Shown: positions 25,125-34,259 of the stretch, piece after piece
Position numbering within the stretch: the stretch's first letter is position 1
Layout of the letters: each line of letters starts with the position of its first letter
Assembly (NCBI GenBank): GCA_965203985.1
Contig: CBDBDS010000003.1
Span: 310,001-374,000 of the forward strand
Length of the DNA: 64,000 bases
Source: Bin87 sp965203985
GTDB taxonomy: Bacteria; Chloroflexota; Dehalococcoidia; Lucifugimonadales; UBA3495
Reading direction: 5' to 3'
Notes under the pieces: model-generated
Seen by the model: only the letters and a program-made list of their open reading frames with translations
Database searches by the model: none
What the model was told of the DNA's origin: nothing
Translations under genes and position numbers: made by a program

Positions 25125-26387
25125 TTGGCCACATTCCTGGGCGCTCGCGCGAGCGAGACCTTCGGCTCGTTTCGGCGGCGCGACTTTTCGCTGGTGTGGG
25201 TATCAGCCAACATCGCGATGGCCGGCCGGCAGATGGAGATCATCGCGGTGCTCTGGCTGGTGCTGGAGTTGACGGGCGACGCCCTGCTGGTCGGACTGGC
25301 CGGCGGATCGGCTCTCGGATTGGCGTTCCTGTCCGTTTTCGCCGGCGCGGTGGTGGACCGGATGCCACGCCGGTTGCTCATGGCAGCAGGTCACTTCATC
25401 GCGGCGGCTTTGGCGTTCCTGCTGATGGCCCTGCTGATGGCGGATGCGCTCAAAGTCTGGATGATCTTCGTGATCATTCTCGGAGGCGGCGCGTTTCGGA
25501 CCATCGAGTTGCCGGTGACCAACGCCCTGCTGATCGACACGGTGCCGCGAGAGCGGCTCACCAACGCGGTGGCGATGTTGGGTTTGGGACAGAACCTGAC
25601 GCAGTTCGTAGGGCCGATCGTCGGCGGTTTCCTCTATACGCCCCTCACGCCGGCTGGGTTGTTCGGGTTCATCGGCGTGCTTTATGTAGTCGGAGCGTTG
25701 CTGGCCCTGATGGTTCGGACCCGCAACGCCACCGCGGGCAACACCACGCCCAAGCAAATCATCATCGGGGTCGGCGAGGGCCTGCGCCACGTCTGGCAGC
25801 GCAAGGAACTGTTCATGGCGTTGCTGATCGCCGCCATGTACAACGTGACCGGCTTCCCGTTCACGACGGCGCTGATGCCCATCTTCGCCAAGGGAACGCT
25901 CCAGGGCGGGCCGGAGGTACTCGGGCTACTCAACGGTGCCATGGGCGCGGGCGCGGTGATCGGCGCGCTGGTGGTGGCCGGCATCAGCAACCTGCGGAGG
26001 CAGGGATGGTGGCTGGTGTGGGCGGTGAACGGCGGCTGGCACGGGTCGATGATCCTGTTCGCTGCCGCCGTGCTGACGCTGCCGGGGTTGCTGCCCTTTG
26101 GGGCCGTGCTGGTGGTGGCCCTGGCGATCAAGGTGCTCACCGGCATCGGCCGATCCGTGTCGCTGGTGTTGGTGATGACGGTATTGATGGGCAACTCCGA
26201 CCCTGAATTTCGCGGACGCATGGGCGGAATGCGCGTGCTGGCCATCCAGGCGCACTTCCCGGCCAGCGCGCTCAACGGGTGGATGGTGACGCAGATCGGC
26301 GCGCCGCTGACGGCGCTGTACCTGGGGATCGCCGGCTCGGTGGCGGTGTTTCTGTGCCTGCTGTCGCGGCGGCTGCGGGAGGCGTGA
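25125..26387 (+). CDS. MFS transporter
   Basis: Major facilitator superfamily exporter of 420 residues with about 12 hydrophobic segments. The loop between segments 2 and 3 reads AGAVVDRMPRRLLMAAG, the DRxxRR signature of MFS_3/EntS-like efflux proteins. A TTG start is supported by GGGAGGC upstream; no ATG or GTG lies near the N-terminus. It is divergent from the LLM gene, with 168 bases between. The exported substrate is unknown. Confidence 0.9.
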   Translation: MATFLGARASETFGSFRRRDFSLVWVSANIAMAGRQMEIIAVLWLVLELTGDALLVGLAGGSALGLAFLSVFAGAVVDRMPRRLLMAAGHFIAAALAFLLMALLMADALKVWMIFVIILGGGAFRTIELPVTNALLIDTVPRERLTNAVAMLGLGQNLTQFVGPIVGGFLYTPLTPAGLFGFIGVLYVVGALLALMVRTRNATAGNTTPKQIIIGVGEGLRHVWQRKELFMALLIAAMYNVTGFPFTTALMPIFAKGTLQGGPEVLGLLNGAMGAGAVIGALVVAGISNLRRQGWWLVWAVNGGWHGSMILFAAAVLTLPGLLPFGAVLVVALAIKVLTGIGRSVSLVLVMTVLMGNSDPEFRGRMGGMRVLAIQAHFPASALNGWMVTQIGAPLTALYLGIAGSVAVFLCLLSRRLREA

Positions 26388-26450
26388 GGTTTTGCGGGGA
26401 TGGACGGGATGTGGAGACGTTGGATGCGCAGGTTATGTCCATAGCGCACA

Positions 26451-26717
26451 TTAGCGGATTGCCCACAAGCGCCGGAATTCGTCTCCTGTCAGCGGACAAT
26501 TTACCAAGTCGTCGAGTTCAGAGTTGGTAAGTTTCAGCCGTTTAGCGGTATCTGCAAGGATGTATTGAGGCAATTGGCCACGACTGGAATGCGAAAACTT
26601 TGCGACCCGATATTCCCGCTTGTTGATTTCCAACCACCAGAAAACGTGGTGCCGACGCCTATCCTCAACCGCTCCCAGCTTGCGCCGCAAGGCACGCTCC
26701 AGTTCCCTGACGTCCAT
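26451..26717 (-). CDS. HicA-like small protein
   Basis: 88 residues from the ATG at 26717 (a GTG at 26723 overlaps the upstream stop). RELERALRRKLG, HHVFWWLE, VAKFSHSSRGQLP and the closing helix LKLTNSELDDLVNCPLTGDEF follow the layout of the dsRBD-like HicA fold, including the SHS strand that carries the catalytic His in HicA toxins. It is directly coupled to the gene upstream, which looks HicB-like. The assignment is by pattern only. Confidence 0.6.
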   Translation of the reverse strand: MDVRELERALRRKLGAVEDRRRHHVFWWLEINKREYRVAKFSHSSRGQLPQYILADTAKRLKLTNSELDDLVNCPLTGDEFRRLWAIR

Positions 26718-26719
26718 AT

Positions 26720-27073
26720 TCACCCTTGCCGATGAGAGCGGCTACGAAGGATCTTACGCAGCTTTGCCAGGTCGGCGACGGCGGGGACGCCAAGTCTGTC
26801 CTCCCGTTCCTCCAAAGATTCGCGGTACTCCGACAATGATGTCAACAGGTCCTGTACCGCTTCCTCGAGCGATGCGCCCGCTCCGTACTCCTCAACCGTC
26901 AGCTCGTGAGCGATAGCCAGCACCTCTTCGCGATAGGTTTGGACCTCAACCACCAAGTCGCCGGCCAACTCCCAATCACCGTCCCACGAGCAATCAGACG
27001 GAATAATGAGTAGCTCTTTGTCGGAATCGGAGCCTTTCGGCAGGTCAGAAAAAATGCTGGACGGCTCAGCCAT
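26720..27073 (-). CDS. HicB-like partner protein
   Basis: 117 residues. The C-terminal two thirds (LVVEVQTYREEVLAIAHEL, then GAGASLEEAVQDLLTSLSEY) have the strand followed by EA...DL helix seen in HicB-type RNase-H-fold antitoxins, with an extra C-terminal helix. No DNA-binding domain is evident. The end overlaps the HicA-like gene. Here the antitoxin-like gene comes first, the reverse of the usual hicAB order. Confidence 0.55.
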   Translation of the reverse strand: MAEPSSIFSDLPKGSDSDKELLIIPSDCSWDGDWELAGDLVVEVQTYREEVLAIAHELTVEEYGAGASLEEAVQDLLTSLSEYRESLEEREDRLGVPAVADLAKLRKILRSRSHRQG

Positions 27074-27186
27074 GGGACCTCCATGGGCTCGGGAACGTGG
27101 CGCATGTTAGGAAAGGGGTCGCCAGTATCGATTATCTTACCACTAGCACCGGGGACCATTGCCAAAACCCCGGCGCTGACCGGGCA

Positions 27187-27387
27187 TTAGGGTTCTGTCA
27201 GCGTGCCGTCGGCTCGAGCTTGGGCAGCCTGCGCCACCAGGAAGGTTAGTTTGCCATCGCGGAAATCTTGTTCTATTTCTGCATCCCACCGTTGCCAGTC
27301 CAGTTCAAGGAACCAGAGTCTCAGTCGGGCGTAATCAGCTTCAGGCAGTGCCAGGATGGCCTGCTGAATTGCCGCTACGGTCTTCAT
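27187..27387 (-). CDS. Orphan ParE/RelE-type antitoxin-like protein
   Basis: 66 residues. ILALPEADYARLRLWFLELDWQRWD... continues with a QIEQDF-like acidic segment and GKLTFLVAQAAQARADG, a pattern common to small antitoxins that precede ParE/RelE toxins. No toxin gene is next to it: downstream is the HicB-like gene and upstream a membrane protein. The ATG follows AAGGGG. It may be a leftover or act in trans. Confidence 0.6.
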   Translation of the reverse strand: MKTVAAIQQAILALPEADYARLRLWFLELDWQRWDAEIEQDFRDGKLTFLVAQAAQARADGTLTEP

Positions 27388-27425
27388 CTTGCGCCCCTTT
27401 GAGATAGCCCTGAGTGATTACAGCG

Positions 27426-27680
27426 TCACTTGTCAGTCAGCAACGTTGTTCCCAAACCCGCTAACGCAGTGATGCCTACTGGGAGCGATCCCACTAGGGC
27501 GCCAGCGACGAACTCGGATATGTCGTCGGACGTAATCGCTACATAGGCTAAGCAAATTATCCCGCCGTTCAAGAGTGCGATGAGGATAGTGATCACCAGT
27601 AAATTTACGCGCAGCGGCGTCATCCAGCGACGCTTGCCAGGTTCTTGATTTTCTGAGATTTCGTTTGCTTGTTGTACCAC
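27426..27680 (-). CDS. Small two-TM membrane protein
   Basis: 84 residues with a polar N-terminus and two hydrophobic helices (VNLLVITILIALLNGGIICLA begins the first, about 21 residues with its last residues in the loop, and AGALVGSLPVGITALAGLG the second). The GTG start follows TGAGGAG. No family is recognised. Confidence 0.55.
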   Translation of the reverse strand: MVQQANEISENQEPGKRRWMTPLRVNLLVITILIALLNGGIICLAYVAITSDDISEFVAGALVGSLPVGITALAGLGTTLLTDK

Positions 27681-27730
27681 GATGTCTCCTCAATGACTCG
27701 AAGCTGCCGGATTGGTTGGGTTATCCTCGC

Positions 27731-29218
27731 TTACGCCGCCATGCCCATCTCCCGCAGGCGGGCTACTAGGTACTCCTGGGGGCGGTCGCCCTTGACGCGG
27801 TTGCAGTGGGCGCAGAGGAGTTGCAGGTTTTCGAGGTGGTCGGCGCCGCCGTGGGAGCGGGGGATGACGTGGTCGACCTCCAGGATGCGGAAGGGGAACT
27901 CGCTGCGGCAGCCGTTGCAGCGGCCTTCCTGCTGCCCGAAGAGGACGTGCTTGTTCTGGCGGTAGGGGATGGGCGCGTCGATGTCGGTGCGACGGGGGAT
28001 GTCGGTGCGGGCGGTGACCAGTCGGTTGTGGAACAGCTCGCCCATGGTCTGCTGCAAGCGCATGTTGACCAGCTCGACAGCTTTGGGCGAGATGTCGATG
28101 CCGATCCAGCGGCGGCCCAGGTTCTCGGCGGCGACGCAGGCGGTGGCGCAGCCGCAGAATGGGTCCAGCACTACGTCGCCCTCGTTGGACGACGCCTTGA
28201 TGATGCGCTCCAGCAGGGCGAGGGGTTTCTGCGTGGGGTATCCGATGCGCTCGTTGCCCAGAACGGGTGGGATGTCGTCCCACAAATCTTGGAGGGGAAC
28301 GCCCGGCATGTCGTCCGCAAACTGCATCTGGCGCGGCATCCCGGTTTCTCGGTGGATCAGCCTACCCTCGCTCCAGAACGCAATCAGGTTCGATTTTGAA
28401 TATGCCCAATAGCGGCCACGGTAGGGATTTACTGACCGGTACTCCCATCCTTCTTGTGGATCCAGGTGCTCGTCTTTGAGGTCTGGTGCCCATCTCACTT
28501 TCTCGCCGACAGGGCGTTTGACCCGCCACTCGTACTCGGTATCGCCGCCCGGCTTGGCCGCAGTGACATCAGTTTCCTTGTAACGACGTCCGTCGGGAGT
28601 GACGTGCCTGTATTCTCCCTGAAGGTAATCCTCCGTGTACGGCATATACTGCGGATTCCAGGCATACTCCTGCGTCTTCGAATAAACAAGCACCACGTCG
28701 CGGATCCTGCCTGCCCTTCGCATCCCCTGGCGAGTGTCGCTGTGGGCGCTGGATCTTTTCCAAGTCATTTCGTTCACGTATAGATTTGCACCGAACACAG
28801 CGTCCATCAATAGCTTGAGGTAGTGGCTAGCAGTCGGGTCGCAATGAAGATAGATCGATGCAGTGTCTTTCATCACACGCTTCATCTCCAACAACCGCAC
28901 CGCCATCATGCACAGGTAGGACTGCATCGGTTTGCCGTGGGATAACCCAGCCGTGTCGAGGACCTTGTAGATAGCCGGCTGCTCGTCGGCGATGAGGCCC
29001 ATCCAGGCTACGTCCAGATCTGAGAGGGTCCAGGTGTCCTTGAAGGCCGCGCCGGCCGCCGCGCTGCCCACCGGGGCGGCGTAGTTGCGGTTGGAGTTGA
29101 AGGGCGGGTCCAGGTAGATCAGGTCAACGCACGCGGAGTTGAGGCCGCGCAGGATGTCGAGGTTGTCCCCGGTCCAGATGGTGCGGTCGGCGAAATTGGA
29201 AGTGGTGGCGGTGGTCAT
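27731..29218 (-). CDS. DNA methyltransferase fused to HNH endonuclease
   Basis: A 495-residue beta-class adenine-N6 or cytosine-N4 methyltransferase. The catalytic DPPFNSNR motif is at residues 37-44 and the AdoMet motif DPFCGCATACVAAE lies near residue 350, the motif order of the beta class. The last 65 residues form an HNH nuclease: CNGCRSEFP, LEVDHVIPRSHGG, NLQLLCAHCNRVKG. The two CxxC pairs hold the structural zinc. Such a chain could both modify and cut DNA. No separate restriction gene is adjacent. The start at 29218 is chosen because MTTATTSNF precedes the conserved core directly. Confidence 0.88.
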   Translation of the reverse strand: MTTATTSNFADRTIWTGDNLDILRGLNSACVDLIYLDPPFNSNRNYAAPVGSAAAGAAFKDTWTLSDLDVAWMGLIADEQPAIYKVLDTAGLSHGKPMQSYLCMMAVRLLEMKRVMKDTASIYLHCDPTASHYLKLLMDAVFGANLYVNEMTWKRSSAHSDTRQGMRRAGRIRDVVLVYSKTQEYAWNPQYMPYTEDYLQGEYRHVTPDGRRYKETDVTAAKPGGDTEYEWRVKRPVGEKVRWAPDLKDEHLDPQEGWEYRSVNPYRGRYWAYSKSNLIAFWSEGRLIHRETGMPRQMQFADDMPGVPLQDLWDDIPPVLGNERIGYPTQKPLALLERIIKASSNEGDVVLDPFCGCATACVAAENLGRRWIGIDISPKAVELVNMRLQQTMGELFHNRLVTARTDIPRRTDIDAPIPYRQNKHVLFGQQEGRCNGCRSEFPFRILEVDHVIPRSHGGADHLENLQLLCAHCNRVKGDRPQEYLVARLREMGMAA

Positions 29219-29246
29219 GGGACGGATTTTATCACCGCAACCGCCG

Positions 29247-29275
29247 TTGACCCGCCCGGTGGCGGTCTCTACAAT
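29247..29275 (+). promoter_or_regulatory. Sigma-70-type promoter for the cyclase gene
   Basis: TTGACC (29247-29252), a 17-base spacer and TACAAT (29270-29275) make a good promoter about 45 bases before the ATG at 29328. This is the clearest -35/-10 pair in the window. Confidence 0.6.
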
Positions 29276-29327
29276 CGCCCCAACTGGTAGGTGATACGGA
29301 AACATTGACCGCATCGGAGGGACCACC

Positions 29328-30263
29328 ATGACCACACCGACGATTCCCACGGAGGAACAAATACTGGGCTGGTTCGATTCGCTGAGCAACTGGGGACGCT
29401 GGGGCGATGACGACGAACTGGGCACGTTGAACCTGATCACGGATGCCAAGCGAAAGGAGGCGGCCGGACTGGTGCAAGAAGGCATCAGCGTCACCTGCTC
29501 GCGCCTACTGGTGCCGGAGATGGCGGCGGACGTAACCAGCATCCCGCCCCTGCATTACATGGTGTCCACCGGCGAGTCGGCGCCATCGGAGGGGGGCGGC
29601 GGCGCCAGCGACTTCCTGGGCGTGTCGTTCCACGGGCTCACGGTCACGCACCTGGACAGCCTGTGCCACCAGTTCTGGAACGGCAAAATGTACAACGGCA
29701 AGGACGCGGGCCTGATCAACAATGCCAACAAGGCGGGAGCCGGGGCCGTTGACGCCGTCAAGAACGGCGTCGTGACGCGTGGAGTGCTGCTGGACATCGC
29801 CGGCGTGAAGGGCAGGGATTGGCTGGATGCCAACGAGCCGGTGTTCACCGCCGACCTGGAGGCCGCTGAAGAAGCCCAGGGGGTTCGGGTAACCGAAGGG
29901 GACGCGCTGTGCATACGGCTGGGCTGGTACAAGCGCCGCCAGGAGGTTGGCCCGCCGACGGCGGCCGAGGGCCGGCCCGGGCTGCACGCCGAGACGTTGC
30001 CCTGGCTGCGGGAGCGCGGCGTGTCCATTGCGGCGTGCGACGCATCCTGGGACGTTGCGCCCGGAGAGTACCCGTATATCGGGCTGCCGATCCACAAGGT
30101 TGGCATCGTCGGCATGGGCCTGTGGCTGATTGATGCGGCGAATTTCGACGAGGTTGCGCCGGTATGCCAGAGGCTGAACCGCTGGGACTTTATGTTCACC
30201 GTCGCGCCGCTGCGCTGGCACAACGCCACCGGGTCGCCGGTAAACCCGCTGGCGACGTTCTAG
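29328..30263 (+). CDS. Cyclase-family (kynurenine formamidase-like) hydrolase
   Basis: Metal-dependent hydrolase of the cyclase/KynB fold, 311 residues. WGRWGDDDELGTLNLIT near the N-terminus, the metal-binding region LTVTHLDSLCHQFWNG with HxDxxxH and GVLLDIAGVKG are the family signatures. Members open lactams, formamides or isatin-like rings. It may be cotranscribed with the short gene after it (3 bases) and then with the CoA-transferases, which suggests a degradation pathway. Confidence 0.9.
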   Translation: MTTPTIPTEEQILGWFDSLSNWGRWGDDDELGTLNLITDAKRKEAAGLVQEGISVTCSRLLVPEMAADVTSIPPLHYMVSTGESAPSEGGGGASDFLGVSFHGLTVTHLDSLCHQFWNGKMYNGKDAGLINNANKAGAGAVDAVKNGVVTRGVLLDIAGVKGRDWLDANEPVFTADLEAAEEAQGVRVTEGDALCIRLGWYKRRQEVGPPTAAEGRPGLHAETLPWLRERGVSIAACDASWDVAPGEYPYIGLPIHKVGIVGMGLWLIDAANFDEVAPVCQRLNRWDFMFTVAPLRWHNATGSPVNPLATF

Positions 30264-30266
30264 GGG

Positions 30267-30830
30267 ATGACGACTCCGGTACTCAGCGAAACCGACCGGG
30301 CGCACAACCGGCGCGTCTGGTCCAAATGGCTGCGCCGCCCGGACTGCTTCCGAGTGCCGAAGCAACGGAGCGGCGTTCACGAATGCCAGGATGCCTGGGA
30401 CGTGGGGCATATGCTGGCGACGGACCATTGGCCGCTCAGCGAACTGGTGGCGCAGGCCGCCGAATATGAAGCTGACATCGAGCCGGCGGTGATGATGGCC
30501 TGCTATGGACTGAGGGACGGAGCGGGATCCTTTGATCGTGATGATCTGGCCGAGCCCATCCGCAGCCGGATACTGATTGCCTCGCAGGCAGCCAAGAGCG
30601 CGTCGCGCAATCCGGAAAGCATGGCAGCACTCCTCGCCCACAACACCATCGCGGACCTGCCCGAAGAACCGGAATGGCATCTGTTTGTATTGGCGAATTG
30701 CCTGGACGACATGTGGCGGGACGATCCCTCTCCCATGGCGGGAACCGTTTTCAGCCCGCCGGACATCGCGCGCCTGATCGCCGATATTCTGGACGCCGCG
30801 CCGCTTTCCCTGCTGGCGCTGGAGGATTAG
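30267..30830 (+). CDS. Hypothetical helical protein
   Basis: 187 residues with no recognised domain. The N-terminus NRRVWSKWLRRPDCFRVP is basic, and the remainder is helical, with ESMAALLAHNTIADLPEEP and LANCLDDMWRDDP. Starts 3 bases after the cyclase stop without an obvious ribosome-binding site, which suggests coupling. No signal peptide or membrane segment is seen. Confidence 0.6.
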   Translation: MTTPVLSETDRAHNRRVWSKWLRRPDCFRVPKQRSGVHECQDAWDVGHMLATDHWPLSELVAQAAEYEADIEPAVMMACYGLRDGAGSFDRDDLAEPIRSRILIASQAAKSASRNPESMAALLAHNTIADLPEEPEWHLFVLANCLDDMWRDDPSPMAGTVFSPPDIARLIADILDAAPLSLLALED

Positions 30831-30916
30831 GCAGGTGCGTTCGGCCAATCTGATAAGATTGACGTACGGTGCGCGGTAGGGTCTGGCCTCAGTTGCGCCG
30901 CGTCAGAGCAGCGACT

Positions 30917-31231
30917 ATGAAAGTGAACGCCGGAAATGTCACGGCTGCCGTTGCCGTGGTGATGATGTTGATTGCCGGAGCCACTGGCATTTACCAGTTG
31001 GGCGAGTTGTCCAACCAGGTGGATAACCTGTCGGTGCAGATAGAACTACTGCGTGAGGAAATGTATCGCAGCAACCAAGAGCTGCGAGAGGAAATTTGGC
31101 GCAGCAACCAGCAACTCTTATACTCTCTGGCCAACCACACGCACGACGCCGATGGAAATGCCGTGTTCACCGTACCGCCCGGTATGGAACCCACCGGGGC
31201 CAACCCCAACCAGCCGTCGCCGGCCCAATGA
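30917..31231 (+). CDS. Small membrane-anchored coiled-coil protein
   Basis: 104 residues: a hydrophobic N-terminal segment (VTAAVAVVMMLIAGATGIY), a coiled coil with LREEMYRSNQELREEIWRSN and a short tail with NHTHDADGN and a Pro/Asn-rich end. Same plan as the 14974 gene. The TGA overlaps the ATG of the following CoA-transferase (ATGA). A TGATAAGAT box at 30851-30859 may be its -10 element. Confidence 0.6.
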   Translation: MKVNAGNVTAAVAVVMMLIAGATGIYQLGELSNQVDNLSVQIELLREEMYRSNQELREEIWRSNQQLLYSLANHTHDADGNAVFTVPPGMEPTGANPNQPSPAQ

Positions 31232-32499
31232 ACCCTGACAACGAATACGGCCCCGGCCTCCTCGCCCCCTACCGCGTCCTCGACCTTACCGATGGGCGCG
31301 GTCTGCTGTGCGGCAAGATGCTGGCCGACCTGGGCGCGGACGTGGTTCAGGTGGAACCGCCGAGGGGCAGCCCGGCCCGCAGGATCGGTCCGTTCTACAA
31401 GGACGAACCGGGAGCCGAGCGCAGCCTTTTCTGGTGGGCGTATTGCGCCAACAAGCGGGGCGTCACGCTGGATATCAGCAAGGCGGACGGCGCGGCGCTT
31501 TTCCGGCGGCTGGCGGGCCAGGCCGACTTTGTAATCGAGTCGGCAGATCCAGGACGCCTGGCCTCTTTGGGGCTTGGTTACGCTGAGCTGCGGGAGCTGA
31601 ACCCCCGGCTGGTGATGGTTTCGATCACGGCCTTCGGACAGGACGGGCCGTATGCGGATTACGCGGCGTCAGACATCGTGGGTATGGCGCTGGGTGGGTT
31701 CATGCACCTGACCGGGGACGGGGATCGGCCGCCGTTGCGGATCAGCATGCCCCAGTTCTACCAGCATGGCAGCGCGGCGGGAGCGGCGGGAGCGATGATC
31801 GCCCACACGCACCGACAACTCACGGGCGAGGGTCAGCATGTGGACGTGTCCTGCCAGCAGGCGGTGGCGCGGACGCTGGCGCACGCGCCGCAGTACTGGG
31901 ACCTGGAGCAGACTATCCTGCGCCGCATGGGAGCTTACCGGGAGTCCGCCGGCGGCACGTTCACCCGGATCAACTGGCCGTGCAAGGACGGTTACGTGAA
32001 CTTCCAGCCGGGCGGCGGGACTGCGGGCGCGGCTCGCAGCGTCCGCTCCATGCTGGCCTGGATGGCCGAGGAAGGGATGGGCAGCCCCGAATTGGAGGCG
32101 GTCAACTGGGAGGAGCTGGGCTACGGCACGGCTCGCGCCGATATCATGGAGCAAACGGTGGCTGCCGTGGCGCCATTCTTCATGACCCACACGCGCAACG
32201 AGTTGGCGAAGGGCGCGCTGGAGCGGCGCATACTGCTGTTTCCGGTAGCGACGCCCAGCGATATCCTGGCGCACCGACAGTTGGCGGCGCGGGACTACTA
32301 CGACCGGGTCGAGCACGAGGACATCGGTGAGACCGTGACGTATCCGGGCCATTTCGTGAAGGACCTGCAGGATCCGTCGCGGGTGGGGATACGCCGACGA
32401 GCGCCTCGAATAGGTGAGCATAACCGAGAGGTTCTTAGCGGGGAATTAGGTCTGAATGGACGGGACCTGGCGCGGCTCACAGAACTGGGAGCGGTTTAA
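31228..32499 (+). CDS. CaiB/BaiF family CoA-transferase
   Basis: Class III CoA-transferase of 423 residues that moves CoA between acyl groups through an enzyme-bound anhydride. LTDGRGLLCGKMLADLGADVVQ, NKRGVTLDI, and the SITAFGQDGPYADYAASDI segment with the catalytic Asp are typical. The ATG at 31228 overlaps the previous stop. A second member of the family follows 100 bases downstream, and such tandem pairs often act on related substrates. Confidence 0.9.
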   Translation: MNPDNEYGPGLLAPYRVLDLTDGRGLLCGKMLADLGADVVQVEPPRGSPARRIGPFYKDEPGAERSLFWWAYCANKRGVTLDISKADGAALFRRLAGQADFVIESADPGRLASLGLGYAELRELNPRLVMVSITAFGQDGPYADYAASDIVGMALGGFMHLTGDGDRPPLRISMPQFYQHGSAAGAAGAMIAHTHRQLTGEGQHVDVSCQQAVARTLAHAPQYWDLEQTILRRMGAYRESAGGTFTRINWPCKDGYVNFQPGGGTAGAARSVRSMLAWMAEEGMGSPELEAVNWEELGYGTARADIMEQTVAAVAPFFMTHTRNELAKGALERRILLFPVATPSDILAHRQLAARDYYDRVEHEDIGETVTYPGHFVKDLQDPSRVGIRRRAPRIGEHNREVLSGELGLNGRDLARLTELGAV

Positions 32500-32504
32500 G
32501 TTTT

Positions 32505-32575
32505 TATATCGATATTCAGGATGAAAAGGATAACAACATCCTAATCCTGTCAATCATGTATATCGACGTAAAGAT
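32505..32575. repeat. Imperfect palindrome with ATATCGATAT/CAGGAT
   Basis: The left arm TATCGATATTCAGGATGAAAAGGAT faces a right arm ATCCTGTCAATCATGTATATCGA, which pair imperfectly (written here in pieces: TATCGATATTCAGGATG, AAAAGGAT; ATCCTGTCAATC, ATGTATATCGA). The same core occurs at 38543-38570. It lies between the two CoA-transferase genes. Confidence 0.5.
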
Positions 32576-32597
32576 ATTTGGACATGGAGTTGAGTTG

Positions 32598-33833
32598 ATG
32601 GCCGATTTGCCATTGGCCGGGTTAAAGGTGCTGGACTTCTGTTGGGTTGCCGTTGGCCCGATGACCACGAAATACCTGTCGGAGTATGGCGCGACGGTGT
32701 TGCGGGTGGAGTCGGCCAAGCGGCCGGAGACCTTGCGGCGCGCCGGACCCTTCGCCGGCGGTGAGTCGGGGGTCAACCGTTCCGGTTATTTCGCCAACTA
32801 CAACGCCAACAAGTACGGCCTGTCCATCGACATGAGCCACCCGCAGGCGCCGGGCCTCATCCTGCGCATCGCCGAGTGGGCCGACGTCGTTACTGAGAAT
32901 TTCACGCCCGGCACGCTGGAGCGTTGGGGGCTGGGTTACGACGAACTGAGCCGGGTGAACCCGCGCATCGTGCTGTTCAGCGCGTCCATGCTGGGGCGCG
33001 GCGGGCCGATGCAAGCGCAGCCCGGGTTCGGCGCGGTGCTGTCGTCGTTGGCCGGCTATACCAACATCATCGGCTGGCCGGACCGAGGGCCAGTGAACCC
33101 ATACGGCGCCTACACCGATTTCGTGTGTCCCAAGTTCGCGGTATCCGCGATACTGGCCGCCGTGGACAGGCAGCGGGCCACCGGCCGGGGCACGCATTTG
33201 GATATGTCCCAATTGGAGACCAGCCTTCACTTCGGCGGGCCGATGCTGCTGGACGCGGCGGTCAACGGGCGCGAACCGGAGTTGGTGGGCAACCGGCACC
33301 CCTCCGCGTCTCCCCACGGGGCCTACCCCTGTGCGCCCGACGCCAATGGCGAGGCCGACCGCTGGATTGCCATCGCCGCGTTTGACGACGCTCAATGGGA
33401 GGCGTTGCGCGACGAGATCGCCGCCGACGGATTCACCGATGTCACGTCGGGCGAGTTTCGCACGTTCCGGGTACGCAAAGCACACGAGGACAAGCTGGAC
33501 GGGATAATCGCGAATTGGACGGCTGGCTACGACCGCCACGAGTTGATGCGTCGCCTGCAGGCGGTGGGAGTCCCCGCCGGCGTGGTTAACGACACCCGCG
33601 ACCTGTTCGAGGATCCCCAGTTGCGCCATCGAGAGCATTTCACGTGGCTGGACCACCCCGAAATGGGGTCTTACGCGACAGACTACACCGAGACGCAGCT
33701 TTCGCTGACGCCGGGAAGGTTGGATCGCCCGGCGCCGCTGCTGGGGCAGGATACGGAGCACGCGCTGCGGGAGATCGTGGGACTCAGCGCGGAGGAGTAC
33801 CGGGAATTGCAGGAAGCCGGCGCGTTGGAGTGA
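32598..33833 (+). CDS. CaiB/BaiF family CoA-transferase (second copy)
   Basis: 411 residues. LAGLKVLDFCWVAVGPMTTK, then NANKYGLSIDMS, VTENFTPGTLERWGLGYDEL and the conserved SQLETSLHF. The ATG at 32598 is preferred over 32556 because the family starts with LKVLDF close to the N-terminus and the longer version enters the palindrome. It differs considerably from the first copy, so the pair is not a recent duplication. Confidence 0.9.
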   Translation: MADLPLAGLKVLDFCWVAVGPMTTKYLSEYGATVLRVESAKRPETLRRAGPFAGGESGVNRSGYFANYNANKYGLSIDMSHPQAPGLILRIAEWADVVTENFTPGTLERWGLGYDELSRVNPRIVLFSASMLGRGGPMQAQPGFGAVLSSLAGYTNIIGWPDRGPVNPYGAYTDFVCPKFAVSAILAAVDRQRATGRGTHLDMSQLETSLHFGGPMLLDAAVNGREPELVGNRHPSASPHGAYPCAPDANGEADRWIAIAAFDDAQWEALRDEIAADGFTDVTSGEFRTFRVRKAHEDKLDGIIANWTAGYDRHELMRRLQAVGVPAGVVNDTRDLFEDPQLRHREHFTWLDHPEMGSYATDYTETQLSLTPGRLDRPAPLLGQDTEHALREIVGLSAEEYRELQEAGALE

Positions 33834-33842
33834 CGCTGCGGA

Positions 33843-34259
33843 ATGGCTTTGCCTATTGAATTCGCTCTGGACGGCTCACCAGTGTCGCAGCAGACCCGTC
33901 GTCGTGCCTTGTTACGTCAGTGGACGCAAAACGTGCGCAACGCCGCAGAACGGCATTGGGACGGCAGAGAGCCCGCCGCCGGTAACGTCGCAGTCAGCAT
34001 AGTGTACATCTTTGACGCCGACCCGCTTGACGTTGATAATATTCCCAAGCCCATCATGGACGCCTTGAAGGGCTTGGTATATTCAGACGACGATCAGGTA
34101 ACCGACCTGATTTGTCGCAAGCGTTTCTACCGAAACGACCTTCAAACTGCCGATGCCTCTCCAGTTTTTGATGAGTTTATTCGCGGTTACAGCCAGTTCA
34201 CCTATATTCGCGTGAGTGACGCTCCGCAGCCAGAGGTGCCCTTGTGGTCGCCGACCTGA
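33843..34259 (+). CDS. RusA-family Holliday junction resolvase-like nuclease
   Basis: 138 residues. The diagnostic segment DPLDVDNIPKPIMDALKGL, followed by VYSDDDQVTDL, holds the cluster of Asp residues and the Lys that bind metal and DNA in RusA. RusA resolves four-way DNA junctions and is mostly found in prophages. No other phage gene is around it here. It ends 16 bases inside the next gene, so the two are coupled. Confidence 0.85.
   Translation: MALPIEFALDGSPVSQQTRRRALLRQWTQNVRNAAERHWDGREPAAGNVAVSIVYIFDADPLDVDNIPKPIMDALKGLVYSDDDQVTDLICRKRFYRNDLQTADASPVFDEFIRGYSQFTYIRVSDAPQPEVPLWSPT

Noticed and set aside
33843..34259. Prophage around the RusA gene
   Set aside because: No integrase, capsid, terminase or lysis genes are near; neighbours are metabolic.
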